DNA of 64,000 nucleotides, from NCBI RefSeq assembly GCF_000524195.1, contig NW_020170442.1, positions 186,001 to 250,000 of the forward strand, written 5' to 3'. The notes beneath the pieces were generated by a model that was not told the origin of the DNA, ran no database searches, and saw only the letters and a list, made by a program, of their open reading frames with translations. This DNA is from Echinococcus granulosus. Its lineage: Eukaryota > Platyhelminthes > Cestoda > Cyclophyllidea > Taeniidae. Shown here in pieces: positions 13,301-27,300 of this stretch; the first letter of the stretch is position 1; every line of letters begins with the position of its first letter. The translations under genes and the position numbers were made by a program.

Positions 13301-16300
13301 GGTGCCGTTACACGGTGAGGACTCATTTACTATGCTGGCGAATTTTAATTGACATAATGACGAGTCCTACTGGTCTATTGATAACCTTTTCGTCTTAGGA
13401 ATCTATGGTTTCCGTACACCCGTAAACTATGCTAAATTTCATGTTTTGGTTATTGTTTCGCGGCAACTGTAGAAAATGCTCCAGCTGTAAGCATTGAATG
13501 GTTTTATCGGTAAATGCCTAGCAAAAAAACAAATAAATGAATTTATTAACTAGATTTAAAGAACAAATTTGCGAAGAGATTACATAAGTATTCATTTGAT
13601 TCTTTGACAAGCAGCAGGTGAAGTGTTGACCACAATAACAGTAACAGATTAAATGTTCGGCAACCTTGTGTACTTCTAGCGGGACTTCCTTCAAGGAAGG
13701 TACAATGACTTACTCGGACTTCGTGTGGTTCCTTCTGGCAGAAGAGGACAAACGGCATCCACGAAGGTGAGCTCACTGCTCGGCGTTATAGTGTCTGTCC
13801 TCGAGACATCACACCCCTCCAGGGTAGGCTTGATTTTTTTTCTTTTCTCCTTTCCTGACATGGCAAGCCATTTGCCTTACATTTTTTCCAACCCACATAC
13901 CTGAATCTTCTGCGAAAGGAAAAAAATTTAGACGGTTGGAAAATTGGCATGATCTGTTGCACAGTCCGTACCTGCATAAAAAACGCATCTATGCTTGTTG
14001 GATTCTGATTGAGTCCCTCCCACGGGCAGTTTCCGTTTTTTTCCCCAAATTGCAGTCTGCTGTTCCACATATAAACATGAAAATATTAAGATTAGTGGTT
14101 TTTAAATATCGTACTGACCACCAAATGGTTAAGTAACTTCTGTTTGTACTACAAATTTACATCCAATTCAATTTTAGTCAGCAATGGCATTGGGGGCTAA
14201 AGAAGAATCATTTTTAGGGTAATGAATGTTAATTTAATATTCATGGGTGTGGCGTTGCTGTTGTGCTTGTTTCCATCGCTTCATCCCTTTTGCTAATAGT
14301 ATCGAAGTGACTTCGCTGTAAGTATATTATGGAAGTTGAAAGCCCATTTCCACTATTTCTAACATTGGCTATGCATAAAACGGTTTAGTGATGGAAACAG
14401 AAAAGCATGCTTTTATTTTTGTAAAACCATTGGGAACAATGTTATTAGTGAAGTTTATTGACACATCTTTCCATGTTTAAAGGTGGAGCTTTTTGTGTGA
14501 GATAGCCTCAGGAACATTTCAATCTTCTTTCAACGGTATTTCGACGCATACTGCAACCATATCAGTAGCTCATTTAGTCGACCTACATCGCCTAATAACC
14601 CTTTTACGCAGGTCAGTACAGACGGTTGGAAATCCCATAGATTCTTGTCACTGATTTCATCTTTTTGACTTTTTATCGTGTCTGGCACTCGATGTATGCA
14701 TGCACATGAACTCCACCTTGTCTTTTTTGCCTCTCCCTCTCTCCCGTTCCTTCCACTTCAACCACAAATGTTAATGGGATTTCACAGCTTCTTTCTACGA
14801 GTCTTTTCATGATAAAAAGGTTTGATTACCTGTTCTTCTCACCCTTTTGACCTCAACACAGCTTCTTCAAAAGTCTGACAGGTGTCATCTTGTCATTCTT
14901 GAGGTGTGAGTAGTTCCGCCTAGGGACGGGAGTTATTGTTTCTAAAGAAAAAATTTTAGCTGTATCACTGAGTCAGTGAACTATGCTTCCAGTGCATTTT
15001 TGGTAGCTGCAGTACCAAATTATGCTCATGGCACAATATCACGCTAACTTGCCTCAATAACAGTCCGTTTTATGTCAACTCCTGTTATCAGGAAGCAACA
15101 TGACAGCGTTCGCATATTAAAAGCCTCTTTATAGATTCAATTTATTCTTATATGAATAAATTACTGGCCAGCATTATGGATGTTTTTCTTCATACTGAAT
15201 TACCAGAATCATTTTATGCTGGACTGTGGGTTTCAGCATTTTTAATCCCACTTCAATTTTGCGGTTGAATCAGGTTTTTTGTTTTAACCTTCCTATTGTC
15301 CATCAAATAGTATCTAAGATCCTTAAAAAAACTTAACGAAGAACTCATAACAGTTGTATGAACATGGTAACAGAAGCAGTTTTAGCGGCCATTACTTTTA
15401 TTTCTCCTCTTCCTGGCAGCATCGAATACTGGTTCAGATGCATGGATTTGGACGGAGACGGAGTGCTCTCACTGTACGAATTGGAATACTTCTACTCAGA
15501 GCAGTCAGCACGGATGGAGGAGATGGGCATTGAGCCACCGACACTGGAGGACTGCCTCTGCCAGTGCCTCGATATGGTTCGACCCGCCCTCTCCGATAAG
15601 ATCCGTCTCTCTGACCTTAAGAGGTGCAACCTCTGTCCCGTCTTCTTCGACACCTTCTTCAATCTTCCCAAGTACCTCCAACACGAACAGCGGGACCCCT
15701 TCTCCAACCTTCAGGTAGGAGCCCGCTTGCTTCTGCTGTACTCCCTGGTTGTAAATATGCTTTAACGAACACAGAGAGATCAATGACCAAGTTCGTATCA
15801 TTATTACAGCCACTTGGATGAAGACGTTGAATGAACCACAGCATACTCAACGGCAATCAAGTCACAATGAGACAATATTTTTTGGGCGCACAATCTGCAG
15901 GAATGGAAAGGGATGAGCATGTCTTAGAGTTCCATTAGACCAGCGCCGTACCATTATGATGAGCGGAGACCATTTTGCCCAAACTTGGATTTTCACTACT
16001 CAAATTTGGGCAAAATCAAGCACAACGATGCTATGTATTTGGTCTTGCGCTTTCGCCCACATACCCATGAGAGGGTTCGCTCATGCCTTCCTTGTCATTT
16101 TCATTTTAACATATTCCTTTCATTTCAAAACAAATGGCATATCGTGAAATTGTTACTAAATAGTAGTTTGAAAGCATGTTAAAAACATCCTACCATATGA
16201 TTTTTCTTTTGAATGAAAACCACTAATTCTCCGTTAATTCCAACGCAATCCACTTATTTGCAATGAACCATAATTCTTACTCGCCAATTATCTTTTTTAA

Positions 16301-16913
16301 TGCGCTTGAAATGCAAAGAACTTCCGCCACTGTCGTAAATACTTGTCGTGTGACCGTTCATTTTTCAAACCCCCATCAACTTCGAAATAGCCATTTTCGG
16401 TTATGTTATTTTAAATCGCCTGGTACTATTAATTGGGATAGCCGATTCATCACGTGGAAAGTTCTAATCGTGTGCATTTTTAAGGTTGACTAGTTAATGA
16501 TTACTTAGGCTAACCAGGTGTCAGAGCGTAAAGAGGCTGGAGTCATCCAGTGTCCCTGATCGCCGCAATCTATTTCGTCATGGTAGGCCATCGAAGAGGG
16601 CCTGACGGATATTTCGGACTGGGATCGCTACGCTTCGGACACCTATGAGATGCTCATCGTCTCGGAAAGCGGTGGCGGGGGTACCGGCGGCGAGGACGAC
16701 AATGAGGAGGACGAGGAAGATGAGGACTTGGATGCCTCCTCCCCGGTCGCCTCCGCAGAGGCCGAACCGCTGGCCGCCCCGTCATCCGAGAAGTCTATTA
16801 CCCTTGGGGAGGTTACCTCACCATCATCAAAGGAGGTCACCGAACCCTCCTCCTCCGCCTTCGCACAACCTATTGTTACCACTGCTGCCGAGTCGATGAA
16901 GGAATCTGCTTAG
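4366..16913 (+). CDS. PPP2R3A: serine/threonine protein phosphatase 2A regulatory subunit B'' (PR72/PR130 type), 5' end unresolved
   Basis: This is a B'' regulatory subunit, which targets the PP2A catalytic core and binds calcium through EF-hands. Assigned exons: about 4366-5372, 7817-8461, 9398-9504, 9785-9887, 12756-13074, 13266-13314, 13680-13766, 15420-15714 and 16587-16913 (TAG). All junctions are GT-AG and phases match, giving about 980 residues. The first two exons encode a long Pro/Ser/Thr-rich tail without family signature. From exon 3 the match is direct: ACGCPLYWK, then WSGRISLGELRRS, EHFYVIYCKFWELD and SIEYWFRCMDLDGDG. The last includes a canonical EF-hand loop starting DLDGDG; the earlier loop DTNHDLIISKAD is a weaker EF-hand. 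The C-terminus carries an acidic run. The frame in the first exon is open back to 4365 with its first in-frame ATG near 4629, so either an upstream exon supplies the start or translation begins there. The choice of PPP2R3A over paralogues rests on the long N-terminal extension. Confidence 0.9.
8866..8912. repeat. CA/TG and GCAT alternating tract inside a PPP2R3A intron
   Basis: A run of CACACACACAGACACGC is followed by tandem GCAT copies. It is simple purine-pyrimidine alternation in the intron between the second and third phosphatase exons. Similar CA/TG tracts recur near 3757-4150, 10115-10140 and 57670-57740. Confidence 0.65.
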
Positions 16914-18332
16914 GGCATACTATCTGCTCAATTGTCTGTGAATATCTCTCTCGACCCCCCTCCATTACCACTACTCTCTGTTATGTCTACATGCCTTTTA
17001 CATGCACTTCATCTGCGCAGACGAATACACTTTTGGCCGCCCTGTCGTGCAAACCCAAGTTAGTTGATCTTATCATCACTTCCTGCGGCAATTAACTGAA
17101 CAACGTAGTTTTGATAAAAGAAATTTTTTGTTGTTTGGTGGCCACTAACTCTCAAAAGATATTTTCACCTCAGTTAGTTCTCCATGTTAGTGAACGGAGT
17201 TAAAAAGCCGATGCCTAACCACAATTTTGACGTTTCGCCTTAGGTGCCTAAGCTTTGCACATCTGGAGAGAGCAAGAAAAGCAGGGATTCGGGTGACTGA
17301 AGAAAATAGGCCCCTCTATTCCTCCGTTACGTTTTGGCCTTCCACTTTCTTACGGTTGATTAACCGTCTGCACGATGCGCCGTTTAAATGAAAGCAGTGG
17401 TGCGCGGCGTGCCCATCCTCCGCCACGTTACCTTCATCTCCTCTCCCATCGTGTACAAAGCCAAGATGTCAACAAGCTAACCAACCTCAAATGGTCTTTC
17501 AGTGAACGAACCTCTTGTCAGTCCGTTGTTTTGTGTACTGCCGACCGCACTTCGCATCACATTACATCAAACCTCAGACGTGCCACCATTCACTCGCCTC
17601 CACACCACTACGACATTTAGCATCTACTTAGCAATCGCTCCACGACTTACTCGCTAAGGGGGTGGTTGATGCTTCATTACCCTGCTTTCCTTGTTTTATC
17701 GAAGGTTGTAAATACAAAACGCGCTCTGCAAGTTGAACCCCGCACTTTTCATTCTTCCACTGACTACAGTAAGAGAAACAGGGAATTGGGGTACCTGTCG
17801 TGATGTCCTTGAATTCGATGATACTGATTTTAACAATACGAAAACACTAAATAGCAATTCAGCATCCTCCAAGATTGCTTGCATTTGTCTGAAGGCCGGC
17901 TACACATCGAAACATAGAACCTTACCAATGATTCCAAACATACCGATAACCTGACTAGACGAACGGCACAACAACAGAGTCTGTACTTACTTTCGTGTAG
18001 TAGGTTGGGTGAATTATGCGTTGATTCCAGTAGTACATCATTGCATAACCTGCCAGCAACGTAAAATGGTTACCATCACACGAGCTTTCGTCCTACACAT
18101 TACATGCGTCTCAGAAACTTCCCTGGTCCGCTATTCAGTGAAAAGCCTCCTCACAAGGCTTTTCAAGTGCTCATTCCATATGGCTACGTATATGCTCTAA
18201 AAGAGTCCCACCTACTCTCAAAGGGCAACCGATAGCTACAAAAAATCGTTCACTTATTCAAAATGGAAAAGACGGGAGAGACCGAAGAGGGTGATTATGG
18301 GAGTTGGAGGAGGGTGGATGGTTGTTGACGGG
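16914..18332. other. convergent intergenic region between PPP2R3A and MMS19
   Basis: Both flanking genes end toward this 1.4-kb stretch, so it should hold two 3' UTRs. Short chance open frames occur, but none has family resemblance. No repeat or RNA gene was recognised. Confidence 0.6.
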
Positions 18333-21300
18333 TCAGACTTTGAGACACCAATCGTTGTGTGCACGAGCAGCCTCCAGCCGCACAGATTGGCAATCGTCGT
18401 CAAGCAGGTCCTCCAACAGACGCCGAATGGCGCCACGATGGCGAGCCGTCACCGCAGGTGGAAGATCCACCAAGAAGCGCAGGCAACGCGCCAAGTTGAA
18501 GCGCAGACTCGAAGCAGTCCGCAACTAAATAGTGAGGTAAAAGAATTAATTCCTTTGCGTGTTTGAACATTTCTACAAGGCATTAACTTCAAAATAAGGC
18601 GACATTCAGTGGAGTAAGGCGCTGCAATTTCTATTAGTTTAGATGAATGCAGTTAACGGTTACACAGATGTGTTGACTAAAAGGGATGAAGCTTAGTTCT
18701 GATGTGGATGAATAACCTCACAATCAAGTTAAAAAGCGGGTCAGGCGTTTCAACTACACATGAACCATACACCCTTATAACTACCAGACAACCATCGCTG
18801 TAGTGCAAGAAACTATGAGGGTATATCAGAGTGGTTAAAGGATCTACGATGGCCTAATAAAAAAACGGTTAAAATTTAATTAGTACTTCTGACGGCACCC
18901 ACTTTCAATCTTCGGAGCACATATTAAGGTTGTTTTCAAGAAATCCTTCCAGAAGTACGCATTATATTGTCCTGGGAAGACTAATACCAACTAGAACAGT
19001 GAACTTCAAGCGTCCTTTTAAAATCCTCCCGCGGCATTCTATGGAGATTAGGAGTTTATATTTCACAATTTTTTCACCAAAAAAAGTCGATAAAAAAGCG
19101 ATAGTTGCGTCATCTTAGAGAGGGAAAGCAATTGTGAGGCTCATAAACGCAGCGATCGGAAAGTAGTTTACGCCACCGTATAGCGAATTTCATCGCCTAC
19201 AAAACAGGCCATCACTCAAACCGGCGATAATAATTGATAACCACTTTGGAGTTCCCTTTATCCGCTCCTGAAGGACGATGCTCTATTGCAAAGATGCACA
19301 TCAAACGAGAGGCAGTGATGACAAATTGACTTACAAATTTGAAAAGCACTCCACGTAAATAACCTCAGCATGCTATGTAAACCGAGAAGATAGCAGGAGT
19401 GCACAGTAAAGATAGTCGCAAAATGCGAGGCTTGCTACGATATGCACCAAGTCCCAATACTTGTAAAAAACACAACAGTAGCAGTAACTATCAACATCAG
19501 CGCTTGTCTCAGCCTGGTTTCAGTGTACGTAAAAGATCAGGGGAGTTTACCCACCGAGGAATCGGCAGAAGCACAGGTGACTCGTAGGCAGAGGAGCTTT
19601 TCGAGGAAATCGTCGGTGGCGTCGGGGGAGGAGGGGAGGGAAAACGAGGAGGAAGAAAGGATGGAGGGAGCAGGGCGATGAGCTGCCAGTCGAGCGATGA
19701 CGAAAAGGCCCAGTGCCTGCGTCTGCTGTCCCATCGCATGTCGAGCATCACCTATCACGCCCAGCACAGCCGCTTCCAAGGCCTAGGAAAAATCCAAAAT
19801 ATGCATGCACGCTCGGTCAGTTAAATAAACCACCAAATGCATTCTACTCAAGTTGCTGCTACCCATCTGGCTTTTCTCATCCGATGCCATTCAAAATGCA
19901 TCCAGGGCTTTTTATGGGCTGTAAAAATAAGAGGAAAATGGAAGAGGAGTTTTAGGCTAAAATAAACTGGGCTGGAAGCCCATATGCTCAAATCACAATT
20001 AAATTTTAACCAGGTACGAAAATTATTTTAAAAAGGTGGCCTAGTACAGCACCAAAGTAAATAATCTGACGAAGTAATGGTGGCAGATAATACTTCCAGT
20101 TTGTCAAAATTTACTGACGAAAGTCTCTTGCATTTTGCATCTTCTAGTTTTCCAACACGCATAAAACACATCTTTAAATAAACCCAATCATATGAAGCAA
20201 GATTGGGGTGATAATAAGATAATATAATATAAGAGACTATATACACAATCCGATAAATTACATCGAATTATTGCTGAACTTACAATTTAGTAACCTCTGT
20301 TGGGTTAGCCGGTGAGGGTCTTTGGTTTGATCAAGAACATGTTATGGCATGGATGACGCTACCGAACTCGGAAACGAATGAGTGCGGCGAAAAGGAAAAA
20401 AACTACAAAATTCCGCCCCCTAATTACGTCAGAGTAGTGCGAGGAGGCTGTGGTAGGGATGCAGCCACATCACGAAGGTATGTCAAAAGAACACGAAACC
20501 TATAAAATCGCTTTTAACTGGAATATATCTCTACTACTGGCATTGGGCCGATTTCGGTGAAGTTTGATAGTCGTACATAGTTTTAGGAGAGACATGATAT
20601 TATTATAGATAGACTGGATTTACGAATTTTTTATTGTTGGCGAGATAGACCTTATCATACCAGATTGGGAAAGCAGCAGTAATAAAGAGATGTTATCGAA
20701 ATTATTGTAACTGCTGACATCACTTACATTTGAGGCGTAGTCATCAACGATATTGTCGGGGAGGAGTGAAGCCAATCGTAGATAGCCATGAAGGAAGGCC
20801 TCTGAAAGAAATGAAGTGGACATTCTCGCCCCAGTCTAGGCAAAATAGGTGCTGGTTTGGATCCAAGGCTTTTGAGAGTTTGGAGAATTGTAACAAGGTA
20901 AAATCTGCTCGAATCAAATAAGTATCCATGGCGGAGTGGCCACAGCATAATAAAATCACCCCATCCATTAATTTAAAAGGTCCCAGAAACAGTATCCATC
21001 GGCTAATTTTAGAAAAACAGAGATCTTTTGTAGCAACAAACTTCCGCTTTTTTTCGGGACTGCAAACGTATGCCGGCCACAATTTCGCACTAGAACTGCA
21101 GAGGCAGTGCTGTTGTTTTCAAAAGAAACCGTAGGATAGAAACGCGTAAAATAGTTGTAACGTCTGATAAAGTGGAAAAAGAATAGCAGCAAGCAAAGGG
21201 AGTGGTTGGGAATTTTGGCAAATACGAATGCAAATACCCAAACTCTTTAAAAGTGACAGTTATCGAAATCACACAAAGATGGTGTGACGGAAACGCAGGT

Positions 21301-24300
21301 GAGGGTTTTAGGGGAGAAACCACGTTACACTCATCACAAACCTACAGATGAAGCCACTGACGCGAGTTCCCTAACCTCAAGAAAGTAATTTTACTGTCTA
21401 TGTTCACAGACCTAAAACTTCTTGACTTGCGACATCCCATTGCAATAAAACGAGTAAAATAAGGTAGTGATCGGAAATAGTACAGCAATACAATCCACAA
21501 ATAGTTTTACAAGAATTGGGAACTACAAATGCAAGGCGTCAAAAGTTAAGCTTGATCTCGGTCCGACATGGATGAGATGCCCTACAAGGCACCAGTTAAA
21601 CTAGGCATTAACATACGAAACTGTCACTCAGGGGCGCCCTACGAAAGTTATCATACCAGTAAACTTCTCAAATTAAAAAAGAAACCTCAGTGACGTGTCA
21701 TACTATTCTATCAAAACTTCAACATTGCCGGATGGCTCTATTAAGGAATAAAAATAAAGTGCATGGGCTGACACTCGAGCATTTCCAAAAAGGTAAGGGC
21801 TTGCAGCCGTTTAGGCATGCAAACATCTGGTATCGTATTCATCTAAAGTTCAATTGCTAAAGAAAAAATTCTCTCAGATACGTCATAAGACAGTGCAACT
21901 CAGGATAGATGGAGCGATGTGGGTTGAACGGAGAGGAAGCCGTCGCTGAGGCCGCTGTGGGTGCACTTTCGAACTGGAAACAACGTTGGTGAAACTGATT
22001 TAAAAAAGTAGTGAAAAACTAATTCTGGGGGACTGAAAAGTGCTGAGACTTGTTACTACTGTGATTTCGAGTTCACGAGACTGGGATACACGGTATGAAA
22101 GAAATGAGCACCTCCAAGAGGCAAAAAATGGCTTCACACAGGCGAAAAATAACTTAATGAGGTTGATAAGCCAAGTCTCGTCTATAAGAGAGCAAAACTA
22201 ACAAATTGCCTTCAAAGATGAATGCATGTCAGTTGGCAAGGGGTGAAAGACGAAACCCAATTCAAATCGCGCAAATACAATCTCGATTGCTAAATCGAGG
22301 AGGCGAGGGGCATCTAGATTTCAAAAGATCTAAAATGTTCAATGATGTTTACACATCCCAAGGGACACCACAATCGGTTCAAACATTTTTGGGCCCGAGG
22401 CGACTAAAGGGACTTTTGAATGCAGTAGTGACAAAAAAAATCTCGATCTGTTAGTGGGGTGTGAATTTATTAAACGCAAATATAAACACCCAACAGCTGT
22501 TGTAGCAACAAGTTGGTTCAACATCTCCAGAAATAGCTGGGGGGGGGGGGCTGCTTGCCACGAAAACGCAGTCAGCATTAGTGCAATGCAAAAAACGTCT
22601 CAAATTAAGCAATTATTCCATTAAACCTTCTCCAGAATCCATACACAAATAACTTTTAATTGAAAATAGGCTTTGAAGAGTGCGCTCTCTACTGTCTCTT
22701 TATTTTTATTGACAAATAGCAGTGGGTGCGAAGTGGAAGTCGCATACATGTGCTTGACTTTATGCGCCTTCTTGCTGATGTCGAAAATAGCTGCTGCGAA
22801 AGGCTTTGATAATAAGGTTGCATAAAAGCAAAATAATTGTATGGTAAACAGCGCTCACAGGAGATAGAGGTAAGACAACGCGAGAACCGCGCTGTGGCAA
22901 TTTGATAAAAGAGGATATTCATGACCAGTTTAAACTATCCCTTGTATCCTGTCAAACACGCTAGGGATATTCTTTCAACAGTTCAAAAAGATTGATTTTC
23001 CAGAAGGAGAACAACTGAGCTTAGAAGACCAGAAAGAGTTGACTCAAGACGGGTCGTCATCAAAACGCTGCATTAGAAGTTAAACAACATAGACGATTCA
23101 TTAATGGAGAGATTTTCGCCTTCAGGATGAAGCAAGACCACGGAAAACACATTGTACTCCCACCGGCTGTCCAAAGCATAAAAAAGTGAAGTAATTAAAT
23201 GACTCATCGAGTGGAATAGCCTGACTAGTCGAAATGTGACCCGTAGAACGCAACTAGAAGAGTGCAAATTTTGGGGAAGGGACAATATCACAAATTTTAG
23301 CAAATAGGAGATAAGACATGGATCTGTACAGAACGGTGGATGCTAACAATATAGGCGGAAACGGTAGTGCACCTTCTAAGGAGGCCTGCTCAGAGGATGG
23401 ACCAGCGACTTCCCTCAGTAGCTGCCAAGCGGTACGTAGGCGCAGACCGACAAGACAGAAGCACTTCTGTACGGCTAACGGATTCACCAGACAGTGAGTG
23501 ATCTCCTCGTCCAGACACAGCGGCTCCAGCTCAACCTCGGTCTCTAGCCCGATATCAACGTCCGCAGCCTCGCGGAGGGGTAAGAGGAGGTGGAGGGAAC
23601 AGAGGAGGCAGGCGCGTTGAAGGCCCTGCGTCGGACAGGGTACGTTAGTGGATAAGAGGATGTCAAGGAGATGCTCCAATAGGCGTTTTCGGGCTGTAGC
23701 AGTGGCACTGAGCTGCGAGACGAGGAGACCTCGCAAAGTGAGTACCACGAAACGCGAGGTCGGGACAAAGGAGGCACCGCGCCCTCCCTCGTCCATATGC
23801 GCCAACAGCAAGTTAAGGACTTTCGCAAGAATCTCCGCCACACCTGAATAAAAAATATTGATAAAGTGGGACTCCTTGACGTATGATCCTGTAAACATGT
23901 GATTAAAATTCCAACATTTAAAACTATTCAAACAGGTGTAGCTTTATCAGAAAAAAAGTTAAGTTACTTACATTAAAGCACGGCTGTTTGGAATTTTAAG
24001 GTGAATGCATAAAGCACACACCGGATGAACAAAGGCCGTTAATGTAAATACGAAAAAGCCCACAAACAAAAAGCTAATCACCCTCTATTAAACAAAAAGG
24101 CATCCTACACCTTTGATCAATCTTCTCTGTTCTTACTAGGTCGTATCTTTAATTGGTAATGGAAAAGCGGATACTATAGAGACGATTGGAAGTAGTACAA
24201 CACCCTAACAACTATTCAACTTATGCATCGTGGCAGATGTTTCAAGGGAGCAAACAAGCAATCTTACCACTGCCAGGAAATTTGTTTATCAATGTGGCAG

Positions 24301-27300
24301 AACAGACGCACAATTCGTTAAAGACAATACTTCGCAGAGAGGAATTGGTAGAATGATGGTTAGAAATGAAAACAGTGAAAAAATTGAATAACAAATCGAC
24401 AATTTCCTTCAGCAGTATGTCTGGCAGCTAGAAAAGAAAGAAGAACTAACGGAGGAAGTTTGAATATCAGGATGCAAAGTGATAAGAAACTCACCTTCGG
24501 GCGAAGAGCTGAAATGATCTCGCAATCAAAGAGAACGGCAGCGTACGAATTGGAAGGCTACAGCAGAGATTGTTTTATTGGTGAACGAAATACTGTGTTT
24601 TCAAATGGCATAAAAGACAAACCTGACGCGTCTTTCCAAATTCCACGAGGGAGGTGAAGATTTCCACCTGATGCCTACAGAGGGGTGAGGATTATCGTTG
24701 ATGGCACATTGTGATTGACAAGAAATATAGAAGCTCTTACAATTTTGAGATAATGGCTTACATTGCTTTTCAATAAAAAGGTTACCAATGAAATTTTTGA
24801 GGTGTTGGTTAAAATCTGCGATGAAAAATCGGGAGTCGGTAGACTGAAAAACATACAGAAACCTCTAGATTCACGAGTGCAATTTTTGTCACAATAGCTT
24901 CGCAAAGCGCCACCATTGCCTTTTTCAGTGATATCATAAGCCACTACTAAACGGCACACCAAGAAGGGGTCGCGGCATATGCGCCAATAACACATAAAGA
25001 TGTCTCATGGTCACATTATCCCATAGCATTAAATCTATGCTTGTTTTAATTCTTCTTAGGTCCATAGGCCCAATACATCTGTGATTATTGTTCAAGGTAA
25101 AATACAAAATTCAGGTATTTCATGAAATGTCGCTCTCGGTTTGTACACAACGTAGGCTATGACAGTTGAACCTTTAGCACTTCAGTCACCTTTGGGCGGT
25201 GACTTAATCAGTAAAATCACCATTTAGTTAGAGAACGCATGGTGATGCCCTTGTTTAGAAAAGTCCAGATACTAACCACCGTGAGTAGACACGACTTGAA
25301 TGCGAATCCCCGAACGAGAGGAGGTTGTGGAAGAAAACACAAATTTCTCGCACCATTAGCCTCAAGCTCACCAAATATAAATATGGTCAAGTATTCAATG
25401 CCGATGCTAGTCGACATAAACTAGACATGTTTGGAGCGTAGCATTCAATTTGAAGAATATTTTTTGTTACCCATTTCTAGGTAAGGGTCAAATGCAAATA
25501 ACGAAAACCTTTACGGTTAACTAGTTAAGCTGAACTGTTTCATGAATTAAAACATTTTATATCAGATTATTGGCCAAAAATCAATAAAAAACAAAGCGTA
25601 CACTTCCGAAAGACTTGAAGAAACCAAACGTATCGACGAAAGCAGATCTAGTAAGCAGGATTTGGCCTCCTCTCTGGGCAACTCCCCTATCAAACGCTCT
25701 GCCACGTTAAAAATGTCATTTATTCGGTGTTGCAGAATGTGTGCCAAAAATGGAAGCAAATTGTTCTCGTCACTATTTTGAAGCGATTTTGTTACAAAGA
25801 GGACTGCAGAGACCATTTGGAGGACTAAAATATGTAAAACACCAAGTCTACTTACACATTTTAAGTAAAAATGCTCCCGACGGGATAAACATGGTTACGA
25901 ACCGGGAGTGAGGCTGACTGGATCTGAACAACGTTGAAAAAGAAGAGTGAAAAGATTGTTAAGAATAACATCACTATTGCAGGAGGCTCGTTGAAGTACT
26001 TCTATGGCGACACCCTCAAGTTCAACAGATGAATCACCTGTAAAAGCGGAAACCAGATGTTAATTTGCATGTCTAGCATCAGAGCCACAATAGCTGGAAG
26101 AACAGAAAAACAGGATATTTGGAATGAAAGGAAATTAAACAGAAAATCAACGAATTAATTCAGGGAACACGTAGGCAACCTCACCTTGAAGCAGCTTAAA
26201 GAGAAGAAGCAGAAGACCGTCTTCTCCCAATGAAAACTGAGACACGAGTTTGGCTAGCAAACACTGTTGCTCCATTCTAGAACAGAGGAATTTTGTGATG
26301 AGAATATGCTTCTCCCTTAGGATCCGTGTCTCAGCGATTCCAAAAAAACTTTTAACTGCTAAACGAAAACAAATGTGTGGGACTTTAAAATAGTCATTTA
26401 TGAATCTCACGAGGTTGAAACATGAATCCGAATTAAGCGCACAATCCTAGTATTTTGAATGGGCATATCACCACTTTACAAAAATGGTGACGTGACCATT
26501 TATCGAAACAATTTAATCGGACAAGCAATCACGCGCAATCTCGAGAGGCCCTTTCAATTCAGTGCTTATGAGACACATTTATTTATACATTAATCGACCA
26601 TTCCATTGGGAACAAAGATGATAATGTAGAGTTCTACGAAAAACCGTAGCAATTATATTACCTCAGAGCGTATAGTGGCGTCTCCGTCCCCTCAGTGGAT
26701 ACCATATGTTCAAGAACATGCGGACAAAATTCCAAGAACGTCTTCCTCACCTCGTCGTCGTTCCTGAGGAGTGAAAGCAATCTACAAAGTAGACCGAAAG
26801 CGGCGATTTCAGTTAGACTACGTTGATTGTCACCGTCACACATTCGAAGATCACAGCAGGACCGTTTTAGGGTATGCGAGAAGTTGAATACAATGGCGCG
26901 GACATCTTCCTCCTTCGTCTGAAGGTCTGCATGTAAATGTGTAATAGAAACGAACGTGTCAAGACTAAAGACGGATGACATTCCAGAAGTTTACAAATGA
27001 TGGTCATTTAAAGTCCCTGCATTTGCGTAGGAGCAGAGAACATATGTGCACTAAAATCTGAGAACAGTAACAGGGTTACGTGATTATATGAATAAAAATA
27101 ATAAACTCTTCTTTAACTCAAAGTACAAATCACGTGAGCAATCCTGATAATTTAATCAGCTTGGATTTATCATCCTAAGATGCAGAAAACCGAAATGTTG
27201 CCGACCTTTCAACTAACGTACCCGCAAGAGCAAGTTATTTCCTGTAAAACTAGTAAATAAGTAACTTTTGGACGGATATTCAAGACATCTCCCTGAATAC

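Noticed and set aside
16645..16899. Arg/Pro-rich frame over the last PPP2R3A exon
   Set aside because: It is a frame shadow; the real frame continues the B'' protein (LTDISDWDRYASDTYEML).
18820..18900. tRNA-like A-box (TATCAGAGTGGTTAAAGG)
   Set aside because: No matching B-box or cloverleaf follows within 90 bases.
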